In this document: positions 27,269 through 36,529 of the stretch, in pieces
Numbering within the stretch: the stretch's first letter is position 1
How the letters are laid out: each line of letters starts with the position of its first letter
Origin: Microbispora sp. ZYX-F-249
Lineage (GTDB): Bacteria > Actinomycetota > Actinomycetes > Streptosporangiales > Streptosporangiaceae
DNA length: 64,000 nt
Reading direction: 5' to 3'
Assembly: GCF_039649665.1 (NCBI RefSeq)
Contig: NZ_JBDJAW010000043.1
Span: 1-64,000 of the forward strand
Notes under the pieces: model-generated
What the model saw: the letters and a program-made list of their open reading frames with translations, nothing else
Told to the model about the DNA's origin: nothing
Databases searched by the model: none
Program-made: the position numbers and the translations under genes

Positions 27269-28347
27269 GGATCGCGCTGCTCAGCTACTCGACCAGGCCC
27301 CGCGGCGGGGTCGTGCACACCCTCGCCCTCGCCGAGGCGCTCGCGGCGGCGGGACAGCACGTGACGGTGTGGACGCTCGGCCGGGGCGGCGATTCGGGGT
27401 TCTTCCGCCCGGTCGCCCCGGCCGTGCGGCTGTGCGTCGTGCCGTTCCCCGACATTCCCGGGGAGGGCGTCGGCCCGCGCGTGCTGCGGTCGATCGCGGT
27501 GCTGCGCAGGGCGTTCGCCCCGGAGGCGGCGTCCTACGACGTCGTCCACGCCCAGGACTGCATCAGCGCCAACGCGGCCGGCCGGTGCGTGCGGACCGTC
27601 CACCACGTCGACCACTTCACCACGCCCGAGCTGGCCGCCTGCCACGAGCGCGCCATCGTGACGCCGTACGCGCACGTCTGCGTGTCGGAGGCGGTGGCGG
27701 CCGAGCTCGCGGCCGGGTGGGGCATCACGGCGGCGGTGATCCCCAACGGCGTCGCGTACGAGCGCTTCGCGTCCGCTGATCCGGTCGCCACCGGGATGTG
27801 GCGCAGGCGGCTCGGGTCGTACGTCCTGACGGTCGGCGGCATCGAGCCGCGCAAGGGCTCGCTCGACCTGCTGGAGGCGTACGCGCTGCTGCGGGAGGCA
27901 CGGCCGGACGTCCGGCTGGTGATCGCCGGGGGTGAGACGCTCTTCGACTACCGGGACTATCGGGCGCGGTGGGAGGCCAGGGCGGCGGAGCTGGGCGTCG
28001 AGCCGGCGGTGCTCGGCCCTGTCTCCGACGCGGACCTGCCGCCGCTCGTGACGGGCGCGGGCGCCTTCGCGTTCCCGTCGGTCAAGGAGGGCTTCGGGCT
28101 CGCCGCGATGGAGGCCCTGGCGGCGGGCGTCCCCCTGGTGGTGCGCGATCTGCCCGTCCTGCGTGAGGTCTTCGGCTCCGCCGCGCGCTTCGCCGCCACT
28201 CCCGGGGCCCTCGCCGCCGAGCTCGCCCACGCCCTCGGCCACACCGATCCCGGCAGGCGGGCGGCGGGGCGGGAGCTCGCCGCGCGCCACACCTGGACGG
28301 CCGCCGCCGAACGGCACATCGCGCTGTACGAGACGCTCGGGCCGTAG
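27265..28347 (+). CDS. MSMEG_0565-family glycosyltransferase (GT4 fold)
   Basis: 360-residue GT-B glycosyltransferase. The N-terminus MRIALLSYSTRPRGGVVHTLALAEAL, the hinge TVGGIEPRKGSLDLLEAY near residue 195 and the donor-site segment SVKEGFGLAAMEALAAGVPLVV near 280 are typical of GT4. It belongs to the Nit1C-linked MSMEG_0565 family, suggesting that a glycosylated product or intermediate is made. GTG 27265 overlaps the preceding stop by 4 bases. The acceptor is unknown. Confidence 0.87.
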   Translation: MRIALLSYSTRPRGGVVHTLALAEALAAAGQHVTVWTLGRGGDSGFFRPVAPAVRLCVVPFPDIPGEGVGPRVLRSIAVLRRAFAPEAASYDVVHAQDCISANAAGRCVRTVHHVDHFTTPELAACHERAIVTPYAHVCVSEAVAAELAAGWGITAAVIPNGVAYERFASADPVATGMWRRRLGSYVLTVGGIEPRKGSLDLLEAYALLREARPDVRLVIAGGETLFDYRDYRARWEARAAELGVEPAVLGPVSDADLPPLVTGAGAFAFPSVKEGFGLAAMEALAAGVPLVVRDLPVLREVFGSAARFAATPGALAAELAHALGHTDPGRRAAGRELAARHTWTAAAERHIALYETLGP

Positions 28348-28356
28348 GCTCGGAAC

Positions 28357-28983
28357 GTGGCGATCAGACCCTTCGACGCGGTGCTGTGCGACTTCGACGG
28401 TGTCGTGAAATTCCAGGATCTTGAGCAGCAGGCGGAGGTCGAGCGGGCGTACGGGGTGGAGCCGGGAACGGTGGCGCGGGTGACCGGCGGGTCCGCGCTG
28501 GTGGTCCCGGCCCTGACCGGGCTGGTGACCCGCGAGGAGTGGCTGGCGTCGGCCGTTCCCGTCCTCGCCGAGCTGGTCGGCTCGTCCGCGCGGGCGAGCG
28601 CGCTGACCGCCGACTGGCTGGCGGCCCGCACGTGGGCGGACGAGGAGGTGCTCGCGCTGCTCAGGCGGGCCCGCGCCCGCGTCCCCGTCGTGCTCGTCAG
28701 CAACGCCACCTCGGAGCTGGCCGCCCACCTGCGTGAGCTGGAGCTGCACGACGCCTTCGACCACGTCGTCAGCAGCTACGACGTGGGGGTGGCCAAGCCC
28801 GACCCGCGGATCTTCGAGATCGCCGCGGGCCGCGCCGGCGTCCCCGCCCGGCGCTGCCTGTTCGTCGACGACCTGGCCGAGAACGTCGGCGCGGCGAGGG
28901 TGCTCGGCATGACCGGGGTCGTCTACCGCGCCCCGGCGGACCTGGCGGCGGCGCTGCTCCCACTGCTCGGCGAGGCTCCCTGA
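28357..28983 (+). CDS. HAD-superfamily hydrolase
   Basis: 208-residue HAD phosphatase/dehalogenase-like protein. Motif I is CDFDGVVKF (nucleophile Asp near residue 12), motif II LVSNATSEL near 118, and motifs III/IV VAKPDPRIFE near 148 with FVDDLAENV near 170. GTG 28357 starts 9 bp after the glycosyltransferase stop, so it can be read from the Nit1C operon. It might remove a phosphate from a cluster product; that is inference. It overlaps the VOC gene by one base. Confidence 0.85.
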   Translation: MAIRPFDAVLCDFDGVVKFQDLEQQAEVERAYGVEPGTVARVTGGSALVVPALTGLVTREEWLASAVPVLAELVGSSARASALTADWLAARTWADEEVLALLRRARARVPVVLVSNATSELAAHLRELELHDAFDHVVSSYDVGVAKPDPRIFEIAAGRAGVPARRCLFVDDLAENVGAARVLGMTGVVYRAPADLAAALLPLLGEAP

Positions 28984-29708
28984 TGGCGGTGCGCCGGGTG
29001 CTGGCCTTCATCGACAGGCCCCGGGAGCGGTTCGGGGAAGCCGCCGCGTTCTGGACGGCCGTGACCGGCACGCGCCTGTCGCCGCGGCGGGGCGACTGCG
29101 GGGAGTTCGCCACGCTGCTGCCGGAGACCGGTGACGCGTGCGTGAAGATCCAGGCGGTGGGCGACGGGGGCGGCGCCCACCTCGATCTGGAGGTGGACGA
29201 CGTCCGCGCCGCGACGACCCGGGCCGTGGCGCTCGGCGCCGCCGTCGCCGGCGACCACGGCGACTGGGCCGTGCTGCGCTCCCCGGAGGGCAGGGCGTTC
29301 TGTCTCGTCCCCGGAGAGGGGACGACGCGGCGGCCGCCCGTCTTCGCCGGAACCCGCCTCGACCAGGTCTGCCTCGACATCGCCCCCGGCGCGTACGAGG
29401 AGGAGGTGGCCTTCTGGGCGGCGCTGACCGGGTGGCCGCCGCGCCGGGGGTCGCTGCCCGAGTTCACGGTGCTGGCGATGCCGGGGATGCCGGTGCGGAT
29501 CCTCCTGCAGCGGCTCGGCGAGGGGCCCGGCCGGTCCGCCCACGTCGACCTGGCCTGCGCCGACCCCGACACCGCCCGCGTACGGCACGAGCGGCACGGC
29601 GCGGTGCTCGTGGCGCGGGGGCGGCACTGGCTCGTCATGCGCGACCCGGTGGGCGGCGTCTACTGCCTCACGCGCCGGGACCCGGTGACCGGCTCGCTGC
29701 CGGGGTGA
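28983..29708 (+). CDS. Two-domain VOC (glyoxalase-like) protein
   Basis: 241-residue protein with two vicinal-oxygen-chelate repeats (about 5-110 and 120-235). Each has the pattern of an N-terminal strand, an FWxAxTG helix (AAFWTAVTGTRLSPRRG and VAFWAALTGWPPRRG) and a strand ending in a conserved hydrophobic segment. Such proteins bind metal and act in detoxification or bind drugs. ATG 28983 overlaps the HAD stop by one base, making it the likely last gene of the operon. Confidence 0.82.
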   Translation: MAVRRVLAFIDRPRERFGEAAAFWTAVTGTRLSPRRGDCGEFATLLPETGDACVKIQAVGDGGGAHLDLEVDDVRAATTRAVALGAAVAGDHGDWAVLRSPEGRAFCLVPGEGTTRRPPVFAGTRLDQVCLDIAPGAYEEEVAFWAALTGWPPRRGSLPEFTVLAMPGMPVRILLQRLGEGPGRSAHVDLACADPDTARVRHERHGAVLVARGRHWLVMRDPVGGVYCLTRRDPVTGSLPG

Positions 29709-29711
29709 CGA

Positions 29712-30287
29712 TCAGGCGGCGGGGCGCAGGTGCCGCAGCGCGGCCGACAGCCGCTCCAGCTCGGCCACCATCGTGTCCGCCGCCCCGTTCATGACGTCGT
29801 TGGGCCGCAGGCGGCCCTCCTCGTCGAGGAGCTGGGCGACGAAGGGGATCGAGACCGCGTCGAACACCGGCACCATCTTCAGCGTGGTGACGACCTGCTT
29901 GAGCATCTGCACGGCCCGCGTGCCCGCGGACACGCCGCCGTAGCTGACGAACCCGGCCGGCTTGTACTGCCACTCGTGGTGCAGGTAGTCGAGGGCGTTC
30001 TTGAGAACGGCGTTGAAGCCGTAGTTGTACTCCGGCGTGACGAACACGAACGCGTCGCCGCGTTCGACGGTCGCGCTCCATTCTTTGGTGTGCTGGTGGA
30101 CGTACTGCCGGAGCCGGGGGTGGTTCGGCTCGTCCAGGAACGGCAGGTTCACCTCCGCCAGGTCGACGAGCTCGACCTCGAAGGCGTCCTGGGCGGCCGC
30201 GCGGTCGCGGAACCACTCCGCCACCGGTAGCCCGACCCGCCCGGGACGCGTGCTGGCGATGATGATCTGCAGAACTGGCTTAGCCAC
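29712..30287 (-). CDS. NAD(P)H-dependent FMN reductase
   Basis: 191-residue flavodoxin-fold reductase of the YieF/ArsH-like NADPH-dependent FMN reductase family. The FMN phosphate loop is IIIASTRPGRVGLPV near residue 10, the isoalloxazine loop VTPEYNYGFNAVLKNALDYL near 85, and the SYGGVSAGTRAV loop near 115. It reduces quinones, FMN or azo compounds in the cytoplasm. GTG 30287 has GGGGGAA upstream. Convergent with the VOC gene, 3 bp apart. Confidence 0.9.
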   Translation of the reverse strand: MAKPVLQIIIASTRPGRVGLPVAEWFRDRAAAQDAFEVELVDLAEVNLPFLDEPNHPRLRQYVHQHTKEWSATVERGDAFVFVTPEYNYGFNAVLKNALDYLHHEWQYKPAGFVSYGGVSAGTRAVQMLKQVVTTLKMVPVFDAVSIPFVAQLLDEEGRLRPNDVMNGAADTMVAELERLSAALRHLRPAA

Positions 30288-30574
30288 AATTCCCCCAAAC
30301 AGCTAATAAGCGGACAGAACCCACCTAACGGTACGCTCTGATCGGCAGGGAACACCGATCGGGGCGCGCCGATTCCCAAGGCGGCCCCGTCCTCTGCGGC
30401 CACGCCGCGGAGCCCCAGGAGGAGAGCCCACCGCGATACTCCCCCTGTCGTAGAGCTCCTGCCCGCTACGACCGGCGAGGTAGCCGAGACAGTCGTCCCT
30501 GGGCCGACGACGGCGGGGAGTCCGTCGCGCGAGCATTGCCGCTGATCGATCCTCTTCGAAAGGACGAAGCGACG

Positions 30575-31189
30575 ATGCTGTTCGTTGAGCTGCTGGTGCC
30601 CCGGGGTGTCTTCGATGAGCAACAGCGCCGAAGCCTCGCCGGGCGGCTGACCGCACGGCGCCTGTTGTCGGCCGCGCGGGGAGAGACGATGGCTGCCGAT
30701 CCTGGCGTGATCGACCTGTTCGACTCGCTCACCCACACGGTGGTGCGCGAGGAGGAGATATGGAGCGTCGGCGGGCGGCTGCTCGACCCCTCGCAGGGCC
30801 CCTGGTACGTGGTGAACGTGATCGTCGGGATGTGGGGGAAGGAGATGAGCGAGCACCTCGTCTCACGCGTCACCGCGGAACTGGCGGAGGCGGAAGGAAA
30901 TCCCGAGCCGCGGGCCGTGGTGCACGTGATCAGCCTTGCCCAGGGCGGTTACGGGCTGCGCGGGCGGGCCCAGCACTCCTCCGACGTCCTGCGACTGATC
31001 GAGCAGGCCAAGACCAGCCCTGCGGCTCCGGTCGCCGCCGACGTGATCGTCGATCCGGTCTGCGGCGCGGCCGTCCCGCTCACGGACGCTGTCATCCTGG
31101 AGCGCGGCGGGAAGACCTATGGCTTCTGCTGCACCCACTGCCGCGGGCACTTCGTCAAGCAGTCGACCGACGCCGCGGCGTCCTCATGA
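30575..31189 (+). CDS. Tautomerase-like domain fused to a YHS metal-binding domain
   Basis: 204-residue protein. ATG 30575 is preferred because AAAGGA lies upstream; a TTG at 30536 would add 13 residues. Residues 1-140 resemble tautomerase/4-OT-like proteins (MLFVELLVPRGVFDEQQRR), lacking an N-terminal Pro. Residues about 155-200 form a YHS/TRASH-type domain (VDPVCGAAVPLTDAVILERGGKTYGFCCTHCRGHF) with four Cys that could bind a metal. This combination is unusual. It stands alone between an FMN reductase gene and an acyl-CoA dehydrogenase gene; function unknown. Confidence 0.65.
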   Translation: MLFVELLVPRGVFDEQQRRSLAGRLTARRLLSAARGETMAADPGVIDLFDSLTHTVVREEEIWSVGGRLLDPSQGPWYVVNVIVGMWGKEMSEHLVSRVTAELAEAEGNPEPRAVVHVISLAQGGYGLRGRAQHSSDVLRLIEQAKTSPAAPVAADVIVDPVCGAAVPLTDAVILERGGKTYGFCCTHCRGHFVKQSTDAAASS

Positions 31190-31286
31190 CGCTCTTCGAG
31201 GTGGCCCTCGGCCACGCCGGGTTGTGTGCCCGGGAAGGCCGATGGGCGTGCCGATAGACGCGGCCGGCACACCCCTCGGCACAACC

Positions 31287-32426
31287 TCAGCGGGCGAGGT
31301 GGCGGCTGATGACGAGGCGCTGGATCTGGTTGGTGCCCTCGAAGATCTGCATGATCTTCGCCTCGCGCATGTAGCGCTCGACGCGGAACTCCCGCGTGTA
31401 GCCGTATCCGCCGAAGACCTGGACCGCGTCGGTGGTGACCCGCATCGCGGTGTCGGTCGCGACCAGCTTGGCGACGCTGGCCTGCCTGCCGTACGGCAGG
31501 CCGGCGTCGCGGCGGCGGGCCGCGTCGAGGTAGGTCGCCCGGGCGCAGTCCACGCCCGCGGCCATGTCGGCGAGCAGGAAGCCGAGCCCCTGATGGTCGA
31601 TGATCTTCTTGCCGAACGTCTCGCGCTCCTTGGCGTACGCGACGGCCTCGTCGAGCGCGGCCTGGGCGAGGCCGACGGCGCAGGCGGCGATGCCCAGCCT
31701 GCCGGAGTCGAGCGCGCCGAAGGCGATGGGCAGGCCCTGGCCCTCCGCGCCGATGAGGCGGTCGGCCTCGATCGGCACGCCGTCCCAGTGGGCGGTGGTG
31801 GTGGGAATGGCGTGCAGGCCCATCTTCTCCTCGGGACGGCCGAAGGTCAGGCCCTCGGCGGCGCCCGGGGCGAGGAAGCAGGACACGCCCCGGCTGCCCT
31901 CGCCCGTCCGGGCGAACAACGCGTAGAAGTCGGCCCGGCCGCCGTGGGTGATCCACGCCTTCGTACCGGTGATCCGGTAGCCGTCCTCCGTCTTGTCGGC
32001 CCTGCAGGTCAGGGCCGCCGCGTCCGACCCGGCCTGGGGCTCGGACAGGCTGTAGCCGCCGATCAGCCGCCCGGCGAGCATGTCCGGCAGCCAGCGCTCC
32101 CGCTGCTCGGGCGTGCCGTACGTCGCGACGGGGAAGCAGGACAGCGTGTGCACGCTCACGGCGACCGCGACGGCGGCCCACCGCGCGGCCAGCTCCTCGA
32201 TCACCTGGAGATACACCTCGTACGGCTGGCCGCCGCCGCCGTGCTCCTCCGGATAGGGCAGGCCGAGGAGCCCGGCCGCGCCGAGCGTGGCGAACAGGCC
32301 CTCGGGGTAGGTCTCGGCCCGTTCGTGCTCGTCGACCCGGCGGGCGAGTTCCTTGTCGGCGATCTCACGCGTCAGCTCGATGAGGTCCCGGGCGTCCTGT
32401 CCGGGCAGCAGACGGTCGACAGTCAC
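31287..32426 (-). CDS. Short/branched-chain type acyl-CoA dehydrogenase
   Basis: 379-residue acyl-CoA dehydrogenase with the canonical catalytic Glu in MQIFEGTNQIQRLVISRHLAR near residue 365. Other hallmarks are YSLSEPQAGSDAAAL near 125, FGRPEEKMGLHAIPT near 185 and RETFGKKIIDHQGL near 265. GTG 32426 overlaps the stop of the ferredoxin oxidoreductase gene by 4 bases, so the two are co-translated. The oxidoreductase can turn 2-oxoacids to acyl-CoAs that this enzyme then desaturates, a good match for aromatic or branched-chain amino acid breakdown. Confidence 0.92.
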   Translation of the reverse strand: MTVDRLLPGQDARDLIELTREIADKELARRVDEHERAETYPEGLFATLGAAGLLGLPYPEEHGGGGQPYEVYLQVIEELAARWAAVAVAVSVHTLSCFPVATYGTPEQRERWLPDMLAGRLIGGYSLSEPQAGSDAAALTCRADKTEDGYRITGTKAWITHGGRADFYALFARTGEGSRGVSCFLAPGAAEGLTFGRPEEKMGLHAIPTTTAHWDGVPIEADRLIGAEGQGLPIAFGALDSGRLGIAACAVGLAQAALDEAVAYAKERETFGKKIIDHQGLGFLLADMAAGVDCARATYLDAARRRDAGLPYGRQASVAKLVATDTAMRVTTDAVQVFGGYGYTREFRVERYMREAKIMQIFEGTNQIQRLVISRHLAR

Positions 32427-35400
32427 GGCACCTCCACCAGTGCGGGGTCGTCCAGCCGGGCGAGCAGGGCCGCCGCGCGGTCGCGGAACTCCGCGACACG
32501 GGCGAGCTTCACGCCCTCGTAGCCGCGGATCACGTCCGGCAGTGCGGCGATCTCGGCGACGGTCTGAGCGGTCGCCGGGGTGAGCCGCTCGATCGCGCGC
32601 CGTACCAGCTCGCGGTACTCCCCGACCAGCGTACGCTCCACGCGGCGGACGGCGGCGTGCCCGAACACGTCGAGGGCGGTGCCGCGCAGCACGCGGGCGG
32701 CCCGCAGCCCGCGGAACACGACATCGGCGGACCGGCGCAGCCTGATCTTGCGCCGCAGGCCCATCGCCCGCAGCAGCGGCGGGTGCAGCAGCACCGACAC
32801 GGCCGCGCCGGGGCCGAACTCCCGCTCGCGCCGGGCCCGCTCCACGGGGTCGAGGTGCAGCCGGGCGACCTCGTACTCGTCCTTGTACGCCATGAGCTTG
32901 TGCAGCCCCCGGGCGTAGGCGAGCCCGATCCGCGCGCCGGCCTCCTCCCCCGCCCGCCCGGCGGCCAGCGCGGCCACCCGGCGCACGTCACGCGCGTACG
33001 AGCGGGCGTAGGCCGCGTTCTGGTAGCCGGTCAGGTCGGCGATCCGCACGGCGAGCGTCTCCTCGAGCGCTCCGGTCCCGGCCGCCTCGCGCAGGGCGGC
33101 GACGCCGACCGGCACGGCGGGAGGGGCCGGGGGGATCGCGGCCCGGAAGACGGCCTCGCGGTCGATCACGGCGGCCCGTCCCCACCGGAATGCCGCCAGG
33201 TTCCGCTCCACCGCCGCCTTGTTGAGCCGGATGGCCCGCTCGATCGCGCCGGCCGAGATCGGGATGCAGCCGTGCTGGTAGGCCGCGCCGACGAGCACGA
33301 GGTTGGCGGGCATGTGGTCGCCGAACAACGCCTCGGACAGCGCGCCGGCGTCCACCTGGAGGCAGGCCTCGGGCAGGGTGGCCGACGCGATGCGGGCGAC
33401 CGCGTCCTCGGGCCCGGACAGGGCGGCGCGGCCGGTGACCATGGCGGCGGTCGGCACGATCGCGGTGTTCACGACGGCGACCGTACGGCCGGGCGAGGCG
33501 ACGGCGAGCGTGTCGTCCGCGGCGGCGGTGAGCACGTCGAAGCAGACGAGGACGTCGGCGGTGCCGCGGGCGGCGCGGACCGACCCGCCGATCGGGTGCG
33601 GGGACACGCGCACGTCGCTGACGACGGGACCGCCCTTCTGCGCCAGCCCGGTCTGGTCGAGCCCGGCGGCGTGCAGGCCGTCGAGGTGGGCGGCCATCTG
33701 CAGGATCTGCGAGACGGTGACCACTCCGGTGCCGCCGATGCCGGGCATCCGCAGCAGCACCGAGCGCTCCGGGAACCGCGGCGCCGGCTCGGTCAGCGCC
33801 ACCGGCGGCTCGGGCACGGTACGCGACGCCGCGGGACGGGGCTCGACGAGCAGGAACGACGGGCAGTCGCCCTTGAGGCAGCTCAGGTCGGAGTTGCACG
33901 ATGCCTGGTGGATGCGGGTCTTGCGGCCGAACTCGGTCTCCACCGGCTGCACCGACAGGCAGGTCGAGGCGTCCCCGCAGTCGCCGCAGCCCTCGCACAC
34001 GCGCTCGTTGACCACGACCCTGGCCCTCGGCGTGGGCAGTTTTCCGCGTTTGCGCAGCCGCCGCTCCTCGGCCGCGCACCGGTCGTCGTGGATGAGCACG
34101 GTCACCCCGTCGATCGCCGCGAGTTCCTTCTCCACCGCCGGGAGGTCGTCGCGGTGCCGTACGGACGCGATCGGCGCCAGCCGCACGCCCCGGTAGGTCT
34201 CCGGCTCCGGGGTGGTGACCACGACGCGGCGCACGCCCTCGGCCGCGAGCCACCGCGTCAGCGCCGGGACGTCGAGGCGGCCCTCGGCGCGCTGCCCGCC
34301 GGTCATCGCCACCGCGTCGTTGTAGAGCAGCTTGTACGTCATCGAGACGCCGGCGGCGACGGCGGCGCGCACGGCGAGCGAGCCGGAGTGGTGGAAGGTG
34401 CCGTCGCCGAGGTTCTGGGTGAAGTGGCGGTCGGAGGTGAAGGGGGCGAGGCCGAACCACTGGGCGCCCTCGCCTCCCATCTGCGTCATGCCGATCCGCC
34501 TGCCGCGTCCGTCGCCGTCCAGGGCGATCATGGCGTGGCAGCCGATGCCCGGGCCGACCAGCGTGTCGTCGGAGGCCCGCGTGGAGGCGTTGTGCGGGCA
34601 GCCCGAGCAGAAGTACGGCGTGCGGACGGCGGCCAGAGGGAGCATGACGCGACGCCTCGCGGGGGCGGGCGACAGGATCGCCGCCCGGCGGGGCAGGCGG
34701 TCGGGGCCGAAGCAGGTGGCGAGCGCCCCGGCCACGTCCTCGCCGCCGAGCGTGCCGCGCGCCGTCAGCAGTTCCCGGCCGACGACGTCGGGCCGCCGGC
34801 CGGTGTCGTACAACGCCTGCTTGAGGTGCCCCTCCAGGAACGGCACCTTGTCCTCGACCACGAGCACCCGGTCGAGCCCGGCGGTCATGGCGGCGAGGTC
34901 GTCGTAGGCGAGCGGGAAGGGCATGGCGAGCCGGATCAGCCGCAGGCCGAGGTGGTCCATCGCGGCCTCGTCCAGGCCGAGGTCGGCCAGGGCGCGCAGG
35001 ACCACGGCGTAGGAGGCGCCGGACGCGAGCACGCCCGTCGTGGCCCCCGGCGCGTCGTGGGTGATCCGGTTGAGGCCGTGCGCGCGGGCGTACTCACGGG
35101 CCAGGCCGAGTCTGCGGGTGAGCATGTCGTGCTCGGCGTCGAGCGAGGCCGGGCCGACCAGGGTGGGCGGCGCTCCCCGCTCCGCGCGGTCCGGCACCGG
35201 GACGCCGGACCGGATGGTTTCGCGCAGCCGCCCGAGGTCGACGGTGGCGGAGGCGTCGGCGACGTCGGCCACGATCTTCAGGCCGGCCCACAGACCGGTG
35301 GCCCGCGACAGCGCCACCGCGTGCAGCCCGAGTTCGACGACCTCCGCCACGGAGCCGGGGGCGAGCAGCGGCATCGACAGGCTCTGGCACATCGGCTCGC

Positions 35401-35887
35401 AGGAGCTGGGCACGGTCGACGACTTGCTGCCCGGGTCGTCGCCGATCCAGGCCACCGCCCCGCCGAGCGGCGCGGTGCCGGCGACGTTGCCGTGCCGGAT
35501 CGCGTCCGCGGCCCGGTCGAGGCCCGGGTTCTTCCCGTACCAGAAGCCGGTCACCCCCTCGTGCCGGCGGCCCGGCACCTGCGCGAGCAGCTGCGTGCCC
35601 GCCACCGCCGTGGCCGCCAGCTCCTCGTTGAGGCCGGGCCGGGCCACCACCCCCGCCTCCTCCAGGAATCGCGCGGCCCGTGCCATCTCCAGGTCGACGC
35701 CGCCCAGCGGCGAACCGGGATATCCGGAGACGAACACCCGCGTGTCGAGGCCGCGCGCGGCGTCGAGGCGGCGCTGCTCCAGGGTGAGCCGGACGAGGGC
35801 CTGGACGCCGGAGATCAGCACGGTGCCGTTCTCGGCCGCGTACTTGTCGTCGAGCGAGACGGCCGGTGAGGACACGGGCGAGGACAC
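32423..35887 (-). CDS. Fused indolepyruvate/2-oxoacid ferredoxin oxidoreductase
   Basis: 1154-residue single-chain indolepyruvate ferredoxin oxidoreductase. Order: pyrimidine-binding domain (FVSGYPGSPLGGVD near residue 47), central region, TPP domain (PYFCSGCPHNAST near 425 to LLYNDAVAMTGGQ near 515), an Fe-S region rich in Cys (CEGCGDCGDASTC to CLKGDC, about 632-676), then a gamma-type domain (MPGIGGTGVVTVSQIL near 715). It oxidises aryl or branched 2-oxoacids to acyl-CoA with ferredoxin. GTG 35887 is fixed by AGGAGG 5 bases upstream. A longer reading back to 36397 crosses the divergent Lrp gene and is rejected. Confidence 0.92.
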   Translation of the reverse strand: MSSPVSSPAVSLDDKYAAENGTVLISGVQALVRLTLEQRRLDAARGLDTRVFVSGYPGSPLGGVDLEMARAARFLEEAGVVARPGLNEELAATAVAGTQLLAQVPGRRHEGVTGFWYGKNPGLDRAADAIRHGNVAGTAPLGGAVAWIGDDPGSKSSTVPSSCEPMCQSLSMPLLAPGSVAEVVELGLHAVALSRATGLWAGLKIVADVADASATVDLGRLRETIRSGVPVPDRAERGAPPTLVGPASLDAEHDMLTRRLGLAREYARAHGLNRITHDAPGATTGVLASGASYAVVLRALADLGLDEAAMDHLGLRLIRLAMPFPLAYDDLAAMTAGLDRVLVVEDKVPFLEGHLKQALYDTGRRPDVVGRELLTARGTLGGEDVAGALATCFGPDRLPRRAAILSPAPARRRVMLPLAAVRTPYFCSGCPHNASTRASDDTLVGPGIGCHAMIALDGDGRGRRIGMTQMGGEGAQWFGLAPFTSDRHFTQNLGDGTFHHSGSLAVRAAVAAGVSMTYKLLYNDAVAMTGGQRAEGRLDVPALTRWLAAEGVRRVVVTTPEPETYRGVRLAPIASVRHRDDLPAVEKELAAIDGVTVLIHDDRCAAEERRLRKRGKLPTPRARVVVNERVCEGCGDCGDASTCLSVQPVETEFGRKTRIHQASCNSDLSCLKGDCPSFLLVEPRPAASRTVPEPPVALTEPAPRFPERSVLLRMPGIGGTGVVTVSQILQMAAHLDGLHAAGLDQTGLAQKGGPVVSDVRVSPHPIGGSVRAARGTADVLVCFDVLTAAADDTLAVASPGRTVAVVNTAIVPTAAMVTGRAALSGPEDAVARIASATLPEACLQVDAGALSEALFGDHMPANLVLVGAAYQHGCIPISAGAIERAIRLNKAAVERNLAAFRWGRAAVIDREAVFRAAIPPAPPAVPVGVAALREAAGTGALEETLAVRIADLTGYQNAAYARSYARDVRRVAALAAGRAGEEAGARIGLAYARGLHKLMAYKDEYEVARLHLDPVERARREREFGPGAAVSVLLHPPLLRAMGLRRKIRLRRSADVVFRGLRAARVLRGTALDVFGHAAVRRVERTLVGEYRELVRRAIERLTPATAQTVAEIAALPDVIRGYEGVKLARVAEFRDRAAALLARLDDPALVEVP

Positions 35888-36049
35888 GCGAACCTCCTGG
35901 GATCGAGGGGTGACCCACAGCACACCAACGCCCACGGCGTCCGCGCAAGCATCGCGCGGCAAGCCGCCCGGAAAACGCAAAAAGATGGGGAATCGCGCCC
36001 GGAACGCTACTGTTCTTTGCGCCGATGACGGTTGGAGAGGGACATGCCC

Positions 36050-36529
36050 ATGGCGGAGATCGACGACATCGACCACCGGCTGCTGCGCCTGCTGCGCGAG
36101 GACGGGCGCAGGACCTTCTCGGAGATGGCCGCCGAGATCGGGTTGTCGGTGGCCGCGGTGAAGCGGAGGGTCGACCGCCTGCGGGAGATCGGCGTCATCA
36201 CGGGCTTCACCGTGCGGATCGACTACGCCAAGCTCGGCTGGGGCATCGAGGCGTTCACCGAACTGCGCTACCCCGGCACCACCCCGGTCGGCAAGATCGT
36301 CCGTACCGCCACGGATGTGCCGGAGGTGCAGGAGGTGTTCACGATCGCCGGCGACCCGGACGCGCTCATCCACGTCCGCGTCCGCGACCTCGGCCATCTC
36401 CAGCAGGTCATCGACCGGCTGCGCCGCGCCGGCGACGTGACCGGCACCAAGACCCTGCTCGTGCTGGGGTCGTGGACCCGCGACGTCGGGCCGGTCGAGG
36501 ACCTCAGTCGTCGTCCCCTCGGGAGCTGA
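36050..36529 (+). CDS. Lrp/AsnC family transcriptional regulator
   Basis: 159-residue regulator starting MAEIDDIDHRLLRLL. The HTH is at about 20-50 (RTFSEMAAEIGLSVAAVKRRVDRL) and the RAM ligand domain follows. Start ATG 36050 is chosen for GGAGAGG 9 bases upstream; ATG 36044 is possible. It is divergent from the ferredoxin oxidoreductase/acyl-CoA dehydrogenase operon and probably controls it in response to an amino acid, as is usual for this pairing. Its 3' end overlaps the kinase gene on the other strand by 26 bp. Confidence 0.9.
   Translation: MAEIDDIDHRLLRLLREDGRRTFSEMAAEIGLSVAAVKRRVDRLREIGVITGFTVRIDYAKLGWGIEAFTELRYPGTTPVGKIVRTATDVPEVQEVFTIAGDPDALIHVRVRDLGHLQQVIDRLRRAGDVTGTKTLLVLGSWTRDVGPVEDLSRRPLGS

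Noticed and set aside
32657-35869. Long open frame on the plus strand over the ferredoxin oxidoreductase gene
   Set aside because: Antisense shadow with a His/Gly/Asp-rich low-information translation and no ribosome site.
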